Source of the DNA: Inia geoffrensis
Lineage: Eukaryota; Chordata; Mammalia; Artiodactyla; Iniidae
DNA: 64,000 nt
NCBI GenBank assembly: GCA_036417435.1
Contig: CM070917.1
Span: 61,912,436 to 61,976,435 of the forward strand
Direction of reading: 5' to 3'
Positions 23,565 to 41,800 of this stretch are shown here, one piece after another. Positions within the stretch are counted from its first letter, which is position 1, and the number at the start of each line of letters is the position of its first letter. Position numbers and translations under genes: made by a program. The notes below the pieces were generated by a model that ran no database searches, had not been told where the DNA came from, and saw nothing but the letters and a program-made list of their open reading frames with translations.

Positions 23565-23955
23565 TCCATGGTTGTTATCTCCAGTGCTTAGTGCCCTCAC
23601 ACCTGAGAGGCACCCGAAATTTATTTAAAGAACTCTCTCACCTCCTGCAAGTCTGTGCTGAAATGTGACCTTTTTGACGAGGCCCATCCTGACCACTGTT
23701 TAAAGTTGCAACCTGCCCCCCCTCCCAAGGGGTCTTGATCCCCGGCTTTAGTTCTTACTCTATAGCTCGTATTGCCTTTTAACAGACTATTTACTACCTA
23801 CACTCACTTCCGGTCACTCACGCTTCCCATCCTTTAGAATTTGAGTCCTGTGACGGCAGAGACCTTTGCTTGGTGCAAAGGATTATGCCTGGTGTCTAAA
23901 CCACACTGCACATACAGAGGCACCAATAAATACTTGTTGAATAAATGAACAGCTG
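23565..23955 (+). mobile_element. L2 LINE 3' end
   Basis: The segment contains 'gaggcccatcctgaccac', 'tttagaatttgagtcctgtg', 'gcagagacctttgcttggtg' and ends 'aataaatacttgttgaata', a classic L2 3' terminus. It lies in LLGL2 intron 1. Confidence 0.7.
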
Positions 23956-25559
23956 GGACTGAATGAGGATCAGGTAGGCAAAGGTGTTCTCCAGTCAGGA
24001 GCCACTGACCCTAAAGAGTACTGGGCTGGGGCCCCACGGGGTCCTCAGGGAACTTCCCCGTCCTGTTCTCAAGTCTCTGACCAAGGCCAGGGCCATGTGC
24101 CTATCATGCCTGACATCCTGCTTGGGGATACCCTTACAGGTCCTGCCTCAGCCCCAGGCTCCAGGACACCCAGCTCCTTGGCAAGTAGATCCAACAATAA
24201 CATTATTTACTAGAATCAAACAGTCCTGTACCCAGTCCCTCTCATCAAACCCTGGGAACACCAAGTCGGGTGTCTCGAGAAAAGTCTCCTGTCTCTGCTG
24301 AATTCCTGAAGGGTACAATCAGGTACCTAGCAGCTTCCCTGTCCCCACGCCCAGAGGAGCCTCTCCTAGCTCACAAGAATTCACTGTGGTTCCTGGGAAG
24401 GGGAAGGAGTGGGGTGACTCTTCAAAGGACCAGTTTCCTCTGAGAGGCAGGGCGGGGAGGGAAGGCCACCCCCAAGGGAGCTGGGCAAGCCCCATGCTGA
24501 CAGGGCACAGGGAGAGGAGGCTTTCCCGGGGGATCCTAGGGAGCCAGGGCTGGAGAAGAGCAAACAGTACTGGTGGCCCTACTAGGGGACACCCATCTTC
24601 CGTCCCATACCCCACTTCTCCCTGAAAACTACTCCTGGGCAGGGGAAAACAAAGTTGCCAAACAGACCTGGCATGCCTCAGGAGACCCAGGGGGAGCCCT
24701 GATAGTGATATCGCCTGATGAGATAAGAAGGCCTCTCCGAGCTGAGTACTCAGGATAAGTGAGTCCAGGCAGCCAGTGCTGTTCAAGGCAGCCAACCCAG
24801 GAGCAAAGGGCCATTGGCTTCTCGGGCCTCCACCCCGGCCCCCGCTCCAGGTGTCTCAAAAGCTGCCTCTGACACGTCAGGAAGGACCCTTCAGGGAAGA
24901 CCACATTGCCCCTGGAGACTCTTGCCAGGGATGCTCAATGTCTCCAATGTGGTAGATAGGGGGTCACAGACTGATGGCAGAGAAGCCAAACTTTCCAGCT
25001 CCATGTACCATTTTCTCTATGGGAGGGAGGGTCCTGGGCCAGGAAGTCCTGGCAGGAGAGGATACCCCTTCCCTAAATGAGGTTGAAAGGAGGCACTATG
25101 GAGTTCACAGAAAATCTCCTTAATTACAACAGAGCAGTACAGGAACGTGCTACCCCAACATATCCGCCCACCAGGGTGCAGAATGTATACAGTCAAGCCT
25201 TCCACTGAGCAGAAAGCAAAGCCGATTAGGTTGTACATAAACACTCCTCCCAGGAAAGGCCTGCCAGCTGGGGTCTGGCCGTTAGGCCTCACTCCTGGCT
25301 TTTCCAAGGAGCAGCAGAAGTCCCAAGGGCCACTGGAACCCGAAGTGAGGTTAGGAGAGGCCACTGCCCTCTACCTCTGCTCTCCAAGGAGCAACATCCT
25401 CATTCTAAAAGTTCCGATCTCCAGAGGCTTTCAGAAATCAGGATTTCTGGACAGAGAAGCCAAATTCTCTCACAACCCGTGAGGCACATCCAAAGGGCCC
25501 AGGCATCTGCCCAAATTGCCGCAAGTGACCCCTCGCTTTCTATGCTTCGTGAGGACGCT

Positions 25560-25740
25560 AAGCAGCCCACCCTCACTTGGCACCAGCTATGTGCCAGGCC
25601 ACTCGTGTTTATGACATTTTTCATCCTCTCGTCAACAACTGTAAAAATAAGCCTTGCTGAGGTTTGGTTAAGTGACAGAGCCAGGGTCATCCAGCAAGAA
25701 ACCGGCAAGGCACAATTCAAAACTACACCTGAGTTGAAAG
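25560..25740 (-). repeat. MIR SINE fragment
   Basis: 'ctatgtgccaggccactcgt', 'ggttaagtgacagagccagg' and 'aagaaaccggcaaggcaca' retain MIR order in reverse. It lies in LLGL2 intron 1. Confidence 0.5.
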
Positions 25741-25989
25741 ACACTAAAAAACTTAATGCGCACTGTATCTGAGGAAAGACTGTGAGGCTCGAGGGAGAAG
25801 TTTTTTTCTGTCTTATTTTGCACTTTCTAAAACACTTCATTTGCCCCAGTGGGCTCCTATTACCTTTTTCATTTTTTAAACCAATGGGGTCATCTGGGAT
25901 TAAGGGCCTTTTTCTTTTTTTTAATGCTATTGTGCATTAAAGCGCTACTAAGTACTAAGTCACTAAGTTATTAAAATTATATTAATATG

Positions 25990-26288
25990 GAACTTCCCTA
26001 GTGGCGCAGTGGTTAAGAATCCACCTGCCAATGCAGGGGACACGGGCTCGATCCCTGGTCCGGGAAGATCCCACATGCCGTGGAGCAGCTAAGCCCGTGC
26101 GCCACAACTACTGAGCCCGCGTGCCTATAGCCTGAGCTCCGCAACAAGAGAAGCCACTGCAATGAGAAGCCCGCGCACCAACAAACAGTAGCCCCCGCTC
26201 GCCACAACTAGAGAAAGCCCACACACAGCAACAAAGACCCAGTGCAGCCAAAAATAAATAAATTAAAAATATAAATTAAAAAAATATA
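25990..26288 (+). mobile_element. CHR-1-like SINE
   Basis: Full-length copy: 'acttccctagtggcgcagtg', 'gctcgatccctggtccggga', a long body ending 'acccagtgcagccaaaaata', then an A/T tail. Flanking 'attatattaatat' and 'atatatattaat' look like a decayed target duplication. It lies in LLGL2 intron 1. Confidence 0.9.
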
Positions 26289-27439
26289 TATTAATCTGCT
26301 GCTAAAGGGGATACTCCATTGCCTCAAGGAGAAGTAGGGATGCAGGATGACCCCAGACCTTGGAAACACTGCCCAGTGGCTCCCACAGACAGTGGCCCAG
26401 TCTAACTTCAGAGAATAGGAGCAAGCACTGGTCAGAACCCCCAGAGCTGGGTTTGAGCCCTCACTGACATAAGTGAGCACTGGGGGCAGACAGTTGAAGA
26501 AAACCAAATCTGAATCCCCTGTGCATAAAATAAAGAAGTTGGACCATTCCCATGCTTCAGCTCACAAAGACCCAGACTGTTCCTCAGAAGCCACTTCTGA
26601 CTTTGGCTTCCCCTGGGCTGGGCTAGGGCTCTTCTGTTCTGCTGCTCTATTCCTCCCACCTGGGGTTTCCTGTCTCCCTGACACACTCCTCCCCTCCCTG
26701 CTCAGAATCCCCTCTGCAGCCTGACAGGACCTTGAGTTGTAAACTCTGCAGAGGCTCCCTAGAGCCCAGGTTAAGACGCCCTGCGTCTGGCACATGGATC
26801 CCCATGGGAACGGCGCCGAGTCTACGCCCCGCCCTCCTCACCCAAAGCTCACCTGTTTAAGGTGAGAGCCTCAGGAGGCCACACCACAGCTCTCCTAGTT
26901 ACAGTCAGTTCTCCCCACAGCCAAAGCTTGGTCTGTCTGTGAACCGTCCAGCCTGAGCAAACCAAGAGCAAACTTTGCACATTTTCTTTGGCAAGACGGT
27001 ATTTTTCACTTCTTGCCAAGCCCCAGTGTCCCGCAGCGCAACCCAACCCCCGTAGTCTTGGAAAAGAGACTGGGTCTCCGTAACGTCCCCTAAAGGTATC
27101 CAAAGCCGCCTGAGGCGGAGAAAGGCCCCAAGACCCAAGTCCCTTCCGCGGGCTTCCTGTGTCCGGGGATTAGGAGGCACAAAGGGCCGGCAGGGAGAAG
27201 GCCCAGATGGCAGGAGCAGGGGCTAAGCCGCCAACGTAAAGCGCCCCGGCCCCCGCTCGCGGAGAGAGGGCCACTCTGGAGACGCGCGTCGCCTCCCTTT
27301 CCGGCCAGGCGCCTTACACGTGGGGCCCGAGACCCGGAGACTCCGTCTCCGCCCGCAGTGACCCTCGCACCCAGCCGGGCCGAGCACCTGTTTCCCTTCT
27401 CTCCAAAGCCAACACTATTGTGCAAACCCGAAACCCAAA

Positions 27440-28450
27440 TTCTGTAATCGCGGGCGGATCAGGCACAGAAAAGTTCCCAGCGGCACTTTCTACAGGTGTC
27501 TTTCTCCCAGACGAGCGAAGCGACGGGATCCCGAGCGAGGCGAGCGGATCTGCGCGCAGCCCTCCCCTCCCAACCCGGAGAAGCCAGGGGTCCCGGCCCT
27601 CCCCTGCCTCCCCGCCCCGAGTGGCGGGCGCCCCAAGTGGCGGGCGCCCCGAGGGGGCGGGCTCGACTAGGTGGGTCCCGGCCCTCACCTCACCTGGAAC
27701 TCCGGGCCAACCCCCGTCCGAGGCCTCCGCGTCCCTCGGCGCCGGCCGCCGGCTCCGCTCGCTCCGCCGCGGGCCCACGGGCTGCTGGGCTGCAGTCTCC
27801 TTCCTGCTCACCTCCGACGCGGCGATCAGGGGGCGGAGCCGCCTCTATTTACATAAAGGGTGAGCCGGACGGGCCCGCGGAACCCGGAGCGCAGTGCCCC
27901 AGCGGCCCGCCCTCCCGGGCCTGGCCCCGCCCCCGGTAGCGCAAAGCCTCAGAGGCCGAGCGCAGCGCGGGCGCCCTCGGGGAGGGCGGGGGCCGTGCTC
28001 CTGCCAATCCGCGGCTCCGTGGACCGCGGGGGCGGGGCCGAGGCCCGCGTGAATATGAATATGTACGAGGCACTGCCGGCCCGCCCTCGGCCTCACCTGG
28101 GCGCACCTGATCGCAGGACGCCGCGCCGCGCCCAGTGTCCCGCCGCCTCCCGGAGGAGGAAATAGTTCCCGGAACGCGCGGCGGCCCCGGGCCACCTGCT
28201 AAGCCCGGGGAGCGGTCCCTCCCACAACCTGGCCCCGAGCTGCCCCAGAGGGAGGGGCATAGCCCGGCCGGCTCTTCTTGTCCGGGTCCCTGAGAGCAGA
28301 CCCCAATCAGACAGGGTGCCCGGCGAACACAGGGCCAAGTTTCGGGACCCAAGAATTAGGTGGTTTGGGGACCGGGTCGTCGCCGAGGCGCCTCCTCTCT
28401 GGGCGGCTCCCAAGCCTGGACCTTCCTCCGAGTCACCGGCAGCAACAGCG
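27440..28450 (-). promoter_or_regulatory. LLGL2: CpG-island promoter and probable 5'UTR exon of LLGL2
   Basis: This 1-kb stretch is very G+C- and CpG-rich compared with the intron to its left. It is the only such island between the first LLGL2 coding exon and TSEN54. On the minus strand it offers several good splice donors, for example 'GGAG|GTGAGC' near 27,810 and 'CCAG|GTGAGG' near 27,685 and 28,095. A non-coding first exon could therefore splice to the acceptor at 16779. I cannot choose the start site or donor from sequence alone. Within the island, 27846-27853 reads TGTAAATA on the minus strand, which fits a forkhead-type site. A tandem 16-bp repeat sits at about 27619-27650 and a doubled GAATAT at 28051-28062. 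Assignment to LLGL2 is inferred from orientation and position. Confidence 0.65.
27619..27650 (+). repeat. 16-bp tandem repeat in LLGL2 CpG island
   Basis: gtggcgggcgcccc occurs at 27621-27634 and 27637-27650, a 16-base period. Confidence 0.9.
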
Positions 28451-28912
28451 ACCGGAGTTTTCAGCACGACGAGAGAGGGGATTAGGAACGAGGAGAGACA
28501 GGAGCAGAAGGGGCGCGGAGGCCAGGCCCGAGGCCTGGGCGTGAACTGCACGCTCCACCGCACAGCTCAGAAAGACTAGGATTCAAGCCACACCGACAGG
28601 TCGCCTCTCGGCCGCCCCTCTACCCGGACCTGGCTGCGTTCAGGGAGGACCAGTGGAATGCCATCTTCCCTCTTCGGACTACCCTTCTGAAAGCCAAGCT
28701 AGCTAGAAGTCAGTGCCTTCCCAGAGAAAGGGTCGGGTCGCATTCCTGCCCTCCCAAGGGCTGCTCTTAGCTCTAGCACGAGGACGCAGCACACTCTCTG
28801 TGGGTGGATACAGCAGGGGTGAGTGCCTGGGGGCCAGTTCCACCGACAATGGGATGGTGGGTAGGAAGGTCTCGTCCAGTATATCCAGCCACAGCAGAAA
28901 AGGGATCCATTT
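28451..28912. other. LLGL2-TSEN54 intergenic gap
   Basis: Fewer than 500 bases separate the LLGL2 promoter island from the presumed TSEN54 poly(A) signal. I see no gene or repeat in it. Confidence 0.5.
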
Positions 28913-28918
28913 TTTAAT
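28913..28918 (-). terminator. TSEN54: Candidate poly(A) signal ATTAAA for TSEN54
   Basis: The plus strand reads tttaat, so the minus strand reads ATTAAA, the second most common mammalian hexamer. It lies about 340 bases past the TSEN54 stop. I know of no support beyond position and motif. Confidence 0.4.
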
Positions 28919-29259
28919 GGCTTTGGCTTTATCGCAAGAAGCAGGCACCCTCTCATTTAAAGGCACGGAGTCCTCTCTTCTGCCCCGCCTCGCTGGTCTC
29001 TGAAATCTAGTCCTGAGTTCCAAGGGGATTTACTGCAAGGCAGCAATCTCAGGCCTGGGGCATGGAAGTGCTGCAGCAGCCAGGTAGGGGGGGCAAAGCT
29101 CCCCTCTCCTGCAAGCATCAGACACCCAGGGCCAAGGCCCAGACTAGCCTCTGAAGCTACAGGTCAGAGTCTGGGTGTAGGAGGCAACTGAGATGGTCCC
29201 TGAGAGCAGACAGTCCGGGTTCCTCAGAGCAGACCCCAGGCCCTGCCAGAGCTGCGTGG
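28913..29259 (-). other. TSEN54: Probable TSEN54 3'UTR
   Basis: About 350 bases follow the TSEN54 stop before an ATTAAA hexamer on the minus strand at 28918-28913. No further TSEN54-like coding sequence is seen, and no AATAAA occurs closer to the stop. The length is reasonable for this gene, but the true cleavage site is not shown by the sequence. Confidence 0.5.
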
Positions 29260-35976
<6,717 letters not shown>

Positions 35977-35995
35977 GGGGTTGCGGTCTGCCGCT

Positions 35996-36011
35996 GCGCG
36001 CGCGCGCGCGC
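35996..36011 (+). repeat. (GC)8 tract upstream of the TSEN54 ATG
   Basis: Sixteen bases of pure alternating G and C, 20 bases upstream of the TSEN54 start codon, in the 5'UTR or core promoter. Such tracts can form Z-DNA and are length-unstable. Confidence 0.95.
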
Positions 36012-37119
36012 CCCGCCCACCGCCGGAACTCCGCGCGGCCCTAGCGCCCGCGGATCCTACCTCTGCTCCTCGGGTCTCCGGATCAACCCACCGGCTTTCC
36101 ACCTTGCTGGGTGTCCTGGGTCATAGAGGCTGCCCACAAACATGTGCCTCGATTCCGGGGGCGGAGAGCTTGCAGGTTTCTGGATTGGGAGGCGCTCCCC
36201 TCTCCTATCCCCAGCCCGCCTCTGGGCTTCTCTCTAGTAAAACTTGAGGAGCCCGGCGTTAGAAAAGTGTAGTATGAAGAGTCAAATGCGTGACCCTCCC
36301 CTCCGCAGCCTTGGACTGCTTAGTCCCCACCACCCAAGCTGGACAGGGAGGTTAGAAGAGGGGGTTTAGAGAAGGGAGGGCTTTGGGTTCCTGAATTCCA
36401 CCTTCACAAACTGAAGGTCACCGAGGGCTGTCAGGTGCAGTCTAGGGAGGTTCGGAGTTCCTTCAGGGTCTTCCGTTGGGTCCCTTCCTAGGGGGTCCGA
36501 AGCCGGGTTTCCAGGGCCGGGGCGGGTTGGGGGGAGGCGCTGTCCGACCTACGATGGTGCTGAAGCGCCACCCCAGCCCGTCATTAGCACCTCCTCAAGG
36601 CTGGGGTCCCCGCCGCCGCCACCGTGGGTCGTTCCGACACAGTCCGCTAGGTGGCACCATTGCTCCGACCAGTGGCTGTCGGTCGTAGACTCTGGCCGCG
36701 GGAGGAGGTCGCCGCGGGAGTCCCGGGAAGGGCAAGGGTCAAAGAGGAAGGGGGGTCTTCCCAAGTGGGATTCCTGGGTCTCGGTTCCCAGATCCCTTCA
36801 CAGCACGTCTTCTGTCCCACCCAGTCACAAACAGGGTATCTCACCATTCGGCCTGAACTCTAGAGCCCCGGGTCGCCCGGGGCTCCACAGCCAGGAGGCA
36901 GCTGCGCGCACTCTAGGCCCCACCCACGCCGCTTCACCTGGGCGCATGCGCTGACCCGGCCAGCGTCCTCGGTCCGGACCAGAGAGAGGGGGCGGGGCCT
37001 GACGCGGATCGGGGCGGGGCCGTGGGCACTGACTGACAGTCCGACTGCGCTGCCGGGACGGTCCCTCCGCTCCCGATCCGGCCGGAGGGAGGGGGGAGGG
37101 GCGGGATTTCCTGCGGGAG

Positions 37120-37245
37120 GCGCCGAGCCGGCCTTGGAAAAGGAGAAGGAGGAGAAAAAGAGTAAGGGGGGCAGTGGGAGCCGCCGTCCAGAGTGCCAGG
37201 GACCGAGCAGGACCTGCCGGACCCCCGGCGGGGAGGCTGGGAGAG
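37120..37245 (+). other. CASKIN2: Candidate non-coding first exon of CASKIN2
   Basis: Downstream of GC boxes, an A/G-rich stretch with gaaaaggagaaggaggag leads to a consensus donor 'GAGAG|GTGAGA' at 37245/37246. There is no start codon in a sustained frame. CASKIN2 coding begins only at 38841, so an upstream untranslated exon is expected. The 5' boundary given is a guess, and the acceptor just before 38841 is not certain. Confidence 0.4.
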
Positions 37246-38840
37246 GTGAGACTGCGGGGACTGATCTGGGGGTCAGCACCCTTGAGGGCGGGCACAAACT
37301 AACTTTTCTTGCGGGATCCGCGGGCGCCTTCATCTGTCGTGTCCTTCCGTCCTCCTCGCTCCCCTGTACCGTCTTCCCGCATCAATTCCTCCGGCGCTTG
37401 GCCCTCCCGGTCCCTCCCGCCGCTTTGTTCCCCGGTCCGCCTGGGCTGGGCTGGGTTGGGGGGTTGCGCGGCGCTGGACTGGCATTCCGGGGGGCGGGGG
37501 AGCCAGCCCGACCCCATGCACTGCCAGGGGCGCCCTCCCCCAATGTCGGCCGCGGGCCTTGAGCTGGAGTGCCATCTGGTTTGGGCTTGGGACTTTTGGG
37601 GAGTAAGAGGACCCCAGCTAGGGCCCCAGGCCTGCACAGGTCTCATGCCACAGGACTCGGGCAACAAATTCTCGGCCACCTAGGAACTGACGTAAGCTTT
37701 TCCAAAGTGAAGTCTGGGCTCTGGGCCTCAGATTCAGGCTTGGGAGGGCAGGCAGCCCCATTTACCAGCAGTGCCCCGGCTCTCACCTCTGTTCTCCGGC
37801 CAGCTGCTTCCCCATCCCACACAAGGGGTGACGATGGGTCAACAACAGGTGCTGTAAAGCCTCCCTGTCCTGCAGGCAGACACCCCGCCAGAGATGGGGG
37901 GCCCTAACTCCCCATCCACCCTCTGAATTCATAAAGAGCCCTGGGGCTAGGACATCCAGCTATTACAGCAAAGCTTGGATAGGGGAGGTTCTGGGGGCAG
38001 GCACCTTCCACAGGGAGTGACCCCTGCCCATCTGCCTGTGCCTGACCCTCCCAGGCCCCACCTCCTGGCCCACCAGTTGTCTGTGGGTGTCAGAGCCTCA
38101 GGCTGCGGAGAACAGGCTGCTGGCCCGACCTGCCCCAGTGTCGTGCTGCCAGGGCCCCTCCTGCCCCTGGTTGAGGTGCTGCCAGGCCCTGGGGCCTCAG
38201 TGACTCAGCCTCCCCCTCCCAGAACACCACCTCCCCGCTTCCAAATACTCCTCTCATGCATGGCGGCTCCCTCCCCTTTTTGAGTGGCTCAGCCCCTCCC
38301 TTGACTCAGAAGGGCAGCCAGGGTGATTGGGGGGCTCCCTGGAAGCCCTGTCCTTTCTCTGAGCCCTGCTTCTGGGACCCTTACAGACTCTGGCCCAGCC
38401 TTCAGCAGACCTTCAGCGGACCACGCCTTTGGCAGACCCCTGAGACATGTCCACCGCTGCTGGCTGAGGTGTGAGGGAATGCTGGCTGCTCTCTCGGTGG
38501 GCACTGGTGCTCCTGAGCCACGTTGGAAAGATTGGCGCCCCCAGTCCTGGCCCATCCCTGGGCTGTCAGAAGCTGCAAGCTGATATCCGTTCAGATTTCC
38601 ACACAGCCTCTGCCCCCTCAGAGATCAGCTTTCCTGCTTGTGGTGGCAGCTCACGAAGCACCTTGAGGGGGTACCCGTCAGCGCCTAACAAGAAGCCCAC
38701 TGCCTGGGACACCAGACACACTCTCCCGGACGCCTGGCCCTCCAGAGGGCCAAGGGATGGCACCCTGACACCTCGACTTAGACCCGTTTCCCTGCCTCTG
38801 CCCTGGACTCCTGAGCTCAGAGCCCAGCCCAGGGACCAGG
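37246..38840. other. Presumed CASKIN2 5'UTR intron
   Basis: CpG density falls after about 37,560. No repeat and no protein-coding exon is seen. The final part just before the CASKIN2 ATG must contain the acceptor and the rest of the 5'UTR; several candidates exist and I do not choose one. Confidence 0.5.
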
Positions 38841-41800
38841 ATGGGTCGAGAACAGGACCTGATCCTCGCTGTCAAGAATGGAGATGTGACTGGTGTGCAG
38901 AAACTGGTGGCTAAGGTCAAGGCCACAAAGACAAGTGAGTACTTGCTGGGGTGACTATCCAGCTGAGACCCTCCCCGGAGTGCCAGGCTGTGGAGAGAGG
39001 CCTGGGCGGTCACTCCGATCTGGGGACTTGGGGTGGGAGTGCCTCTGTGTGGGAGAGCTAGTGAGGAAGTTGGGTCCCCCTTACTGTGAACCCTTAGGCA
39101 AGTCACTTTACCTCTCTGGGCCTCAGTTTCCTCACCTGTAAAGTAAAAGGATTGAAGTACATTCATGCTAATTTTTTTGAGTGCCTATTGTGTGCCAGGC
39201 TCTAAGCACTGAGCCACAGCAGTGAACAAGACAAACTAAAAGTCCTGCCCTCATGGAGTTGCCTTAGCAGGTGGTTTTTCCAATGTGTTCTCTGGAGCCG
39301 TGGGGTTTCTGGCAGTGAGTTGGGAGAGACTGAAGAGCTGGAGCTCACCCTCCACGCCCACCCCCCAGTTCAGCCAGAGCATCTCTGTGTTTTTGTCAGC
39401 TCGATGGAGATATCTGTAAGATAGCTTTTTAAAGGGAATTCTGCTTAAAACCAAGTTCAACGTTATCTAACTGCTTACTAAAGCCCCCATCCCCCTGACT
39501 TATCTGCCTGTGTCCCCTGGGGGGGTGTGTCCAAAGTTAATTTTCTGGAGGTCTCTCTGCAGCCTGGGGTCTCTAGTCGACAAGGTTGTGGGAGCTCTGT
39601 GCACAGGTGGCCACACCTGACTTCCATCTCCTGAGTACCTCTGCAGTGAGACCCTGCAAGGAGAGTAGACCTCTGGGCTTCAGGGCAAGCTCTCTGGACT
39701 GTCCCAGGAGGACACTGGACTTGTCCCCTTGAGTTCCTGGACCAGCAGGGACAGGAGATGGCTCCTGCCACCAGATGCGGGCTGGGGGAGAGAGGGTCCT
39801 TCTGGAGTGCTGGGGCTCTAGCCCAAGACACAGCTTGGCCCTCTGCACAGGAAGGAGTCCCCCAGGCTACCTGAAGATGTCCAATTATCCCCACCCACAC
39901 CTGGGAGTGTGGGGTGCCGGAAGGAAGGATTTTAAGGGCCTGGGAGTTGTGCATGTGTGTGTGTGTGTGTCCCCACTTACACGCCAGGGCAGGACACCCA
40001 GGGTGTATGGAGATGGAATCGTGAGGGGTGCTCTCTGTGCCCTGGGGGAGTGGATGCAGGGTGAGCCCGATGGGGGAAGGTGCCAAGGAGGGTCCAGGGA
40101 GGGCCCTGGAGGCCCCAGGGTGGGAGCCACTGCCCCTCCTCCCCTCACCTCTGTGTTGCTTTTGGCAACCTGCCCAGTAGGGCCTTGGTTGAGCTGCTGC
40201 TGGCCTCACAGCCCTGGGGCCTCAGACCTCAAAGTGAGGCCCTCAGGAGGGCAAGTGGCTGGAGGCTGGTGGCAGAAACCTTGCAGCCAGGCTCCTGGGC
40301 TCCGGGAAGGTCCCCTGTGCCCAGCGGGGGGAAGCATCTGTGGAGGAAGATGATCCTCCCCCCCCACTCCCCAGGGGACTTGCACAGAGTGTAGGCACAG
40401 GCACAGAGCCATAGGGTCCTGGAACCACCTGTCCCCCCTCCCAGTCCTCTGAGAAGCTGGGAAAGCTGGTGACAAAAAGCAGATCACAAGGTGACCTTTG
40501 CAGACCCTACAGTTTATGAAATATTGTAATCCCCTCTATTCCCTGGGAGATGGGTACTTCTACATGCACTTTACAGATGAGGAAACTGACATTCAGAGAG
40601 GGTTAGTGATCTGCCCAAGGTCACACGGCCATTGTGTGGCAGATCAAAGACAAGCCTGAGCCCTCTGCCCTGTGCCGCCACACTCGGCTGCCCATCAGAA
40701 TTACCTAGGGATAGTTCAGAAAGTACAGACTCCCCGGTCTCTCCCAGAATTGCACAATCACCACAGGGAGCCTGGGACTCTGCAGCTCCGGAAGGTCCGC
40801 AGGTGATTCTGAAGCAGTTCTGAGAAGGGAGGCTGGACACTCCTGCTCCATACCCAGAAAGGCAAAGGAAACTGCTGGAAGGGAGGTGGCAGGGCTCCCT
40901 CTTTTCCCTCTGGGCGGTGACTAAAGCTTTCTGGCTGTCCAGAGAGAAGTGCTCCCTCAGCCTGCTGCATCTGATATCTGGTCACTGGGGGCCAGCTTTC
41001 CCTGCCTACCCAGGTCCTCTTCAGGGAGCAGGTGGCTGGGAGGAGAGGGCTACAGTTGCCCTGGCCTTGCCTCTGTCCTTCCTCCCTCCCTCCCCTGCCC
41101 CCTTTTCTGAGCTGTCTCCTTCTCTGGCCAGAGGAAATGGAGTGGGCTGGGGGCAGCCTGCTGAGCTCACATCCTCTGCCCGAGCCTAAATCAGGAGGAG
41201 CGACCCTTCCACCCCCAGAGCCAGGCCTGGGAAGAAGGTTGTACCGCAGGGGAAGTGCTGGGAGCCACTGCCAAGAACCTAGGACCCTCCACCCTCCCAC
41301 CAAGGTCCCCAGTTCAGTCACTCTGAGCCTCTCCCCACCGCCTTTCCGGCCATTGTTCTGGAAAGAACAGAGCCACCCAGCCTGGCCCTGCCCCTGTTCC
41401 TGTCCCCTCTGTCATGTTGTCCTGCCACTCCCCGGAGGGGCTGCATCTCACCGCCGAGCTGCCCCAGCCCAGACTGTCCAGGCTGGCAGTAGCTGGAGGG
41501 ACTTTCTGTGCCTCTTCCCTGCTTGGCCTCGTTGTCTTCACTGAGGCTCAGAGAGGTACCAGGGCTGGCCAAGGTCACACAGCCAGTAAGAGGGAGAAGA
41601 ATTTGAATCACGCACTTCCTGCTTCTAGGGCCTCTGTTCTTTCTACTGCCCTGAATGGATCTGTGTGACAAGGACTTTCCAAGGGGGCTACAGGAAGGCT
41701 GGGAGGCCTGGGTTTCTTTCCTGTGGGCCCCACCCCCTCACCTCTTCCGTCACTCTTTGACTCTGTATTTACCTTTTCGCTGTACCGCATTCGGCTCAGC

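Larger units (their letters stand above)
16779..27439. other. LLGL2 intron 1, no coding exon found
   Basis: About 10.7 kb between the first coding exon and the CpG island. It holds L2 and MIR fragments and one full CHR SINE. Long open frames (for example about 17,670-18,340) are GC-driven and show no family resemblance. Alternative untranslated first exons could lie here; I cannot identify one. Confidence 0.6.
35977..37245. promoter_or_regulatory. Divergent TSEN54/CASKIN2 promoter interval
   Basis: TSEN54 begins leftwards at 35976. The likely first exon of CASKIN2 runs rightwards and ends near 37245, so the two genes are head to head across about 1.1 kb. Two CpG-dense blocks flank a less dense middle, one at about 35,540-36,090 over TSEN54 exons 1-2 and one at about 36,860-37,560 over the CASKIN2 side. 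The right block holds several GC boxes (ggggcggggc type near 36,990-37,020 and gaggggcggg near 37,095). A pure (GC)8 run at 35996-36011 sits 20 bases upstream of the TSEN54 ATG. No TATA box is evident on either side. Whether the two genes share regulation is inference. Confidence 0.6.

Noticed and set aside
27849..28352. 167-codon and related long frames on both strands in the 27.8-28.4 kb island
   Set aside because: CpG-island composition removes stop codons. The products are arginine/proline/glycine-rich and unrecognisable, with no splice-consistent partner.
36476..36863. Possible extra gene between TSEN54 and CASKIN2
   Set aside because: Frames on both strands are short, GC-driven and overlap each other. 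No conserved peptide or paired splice sites were found; it is better read as promoter DNA.
39478..40209. 243-codon minus-strand frame in CASKIN2 intron 1
   Set aside because: Low-complexity composition, no homology recognised, and it lies wholly in an intron of a well-defined gene.
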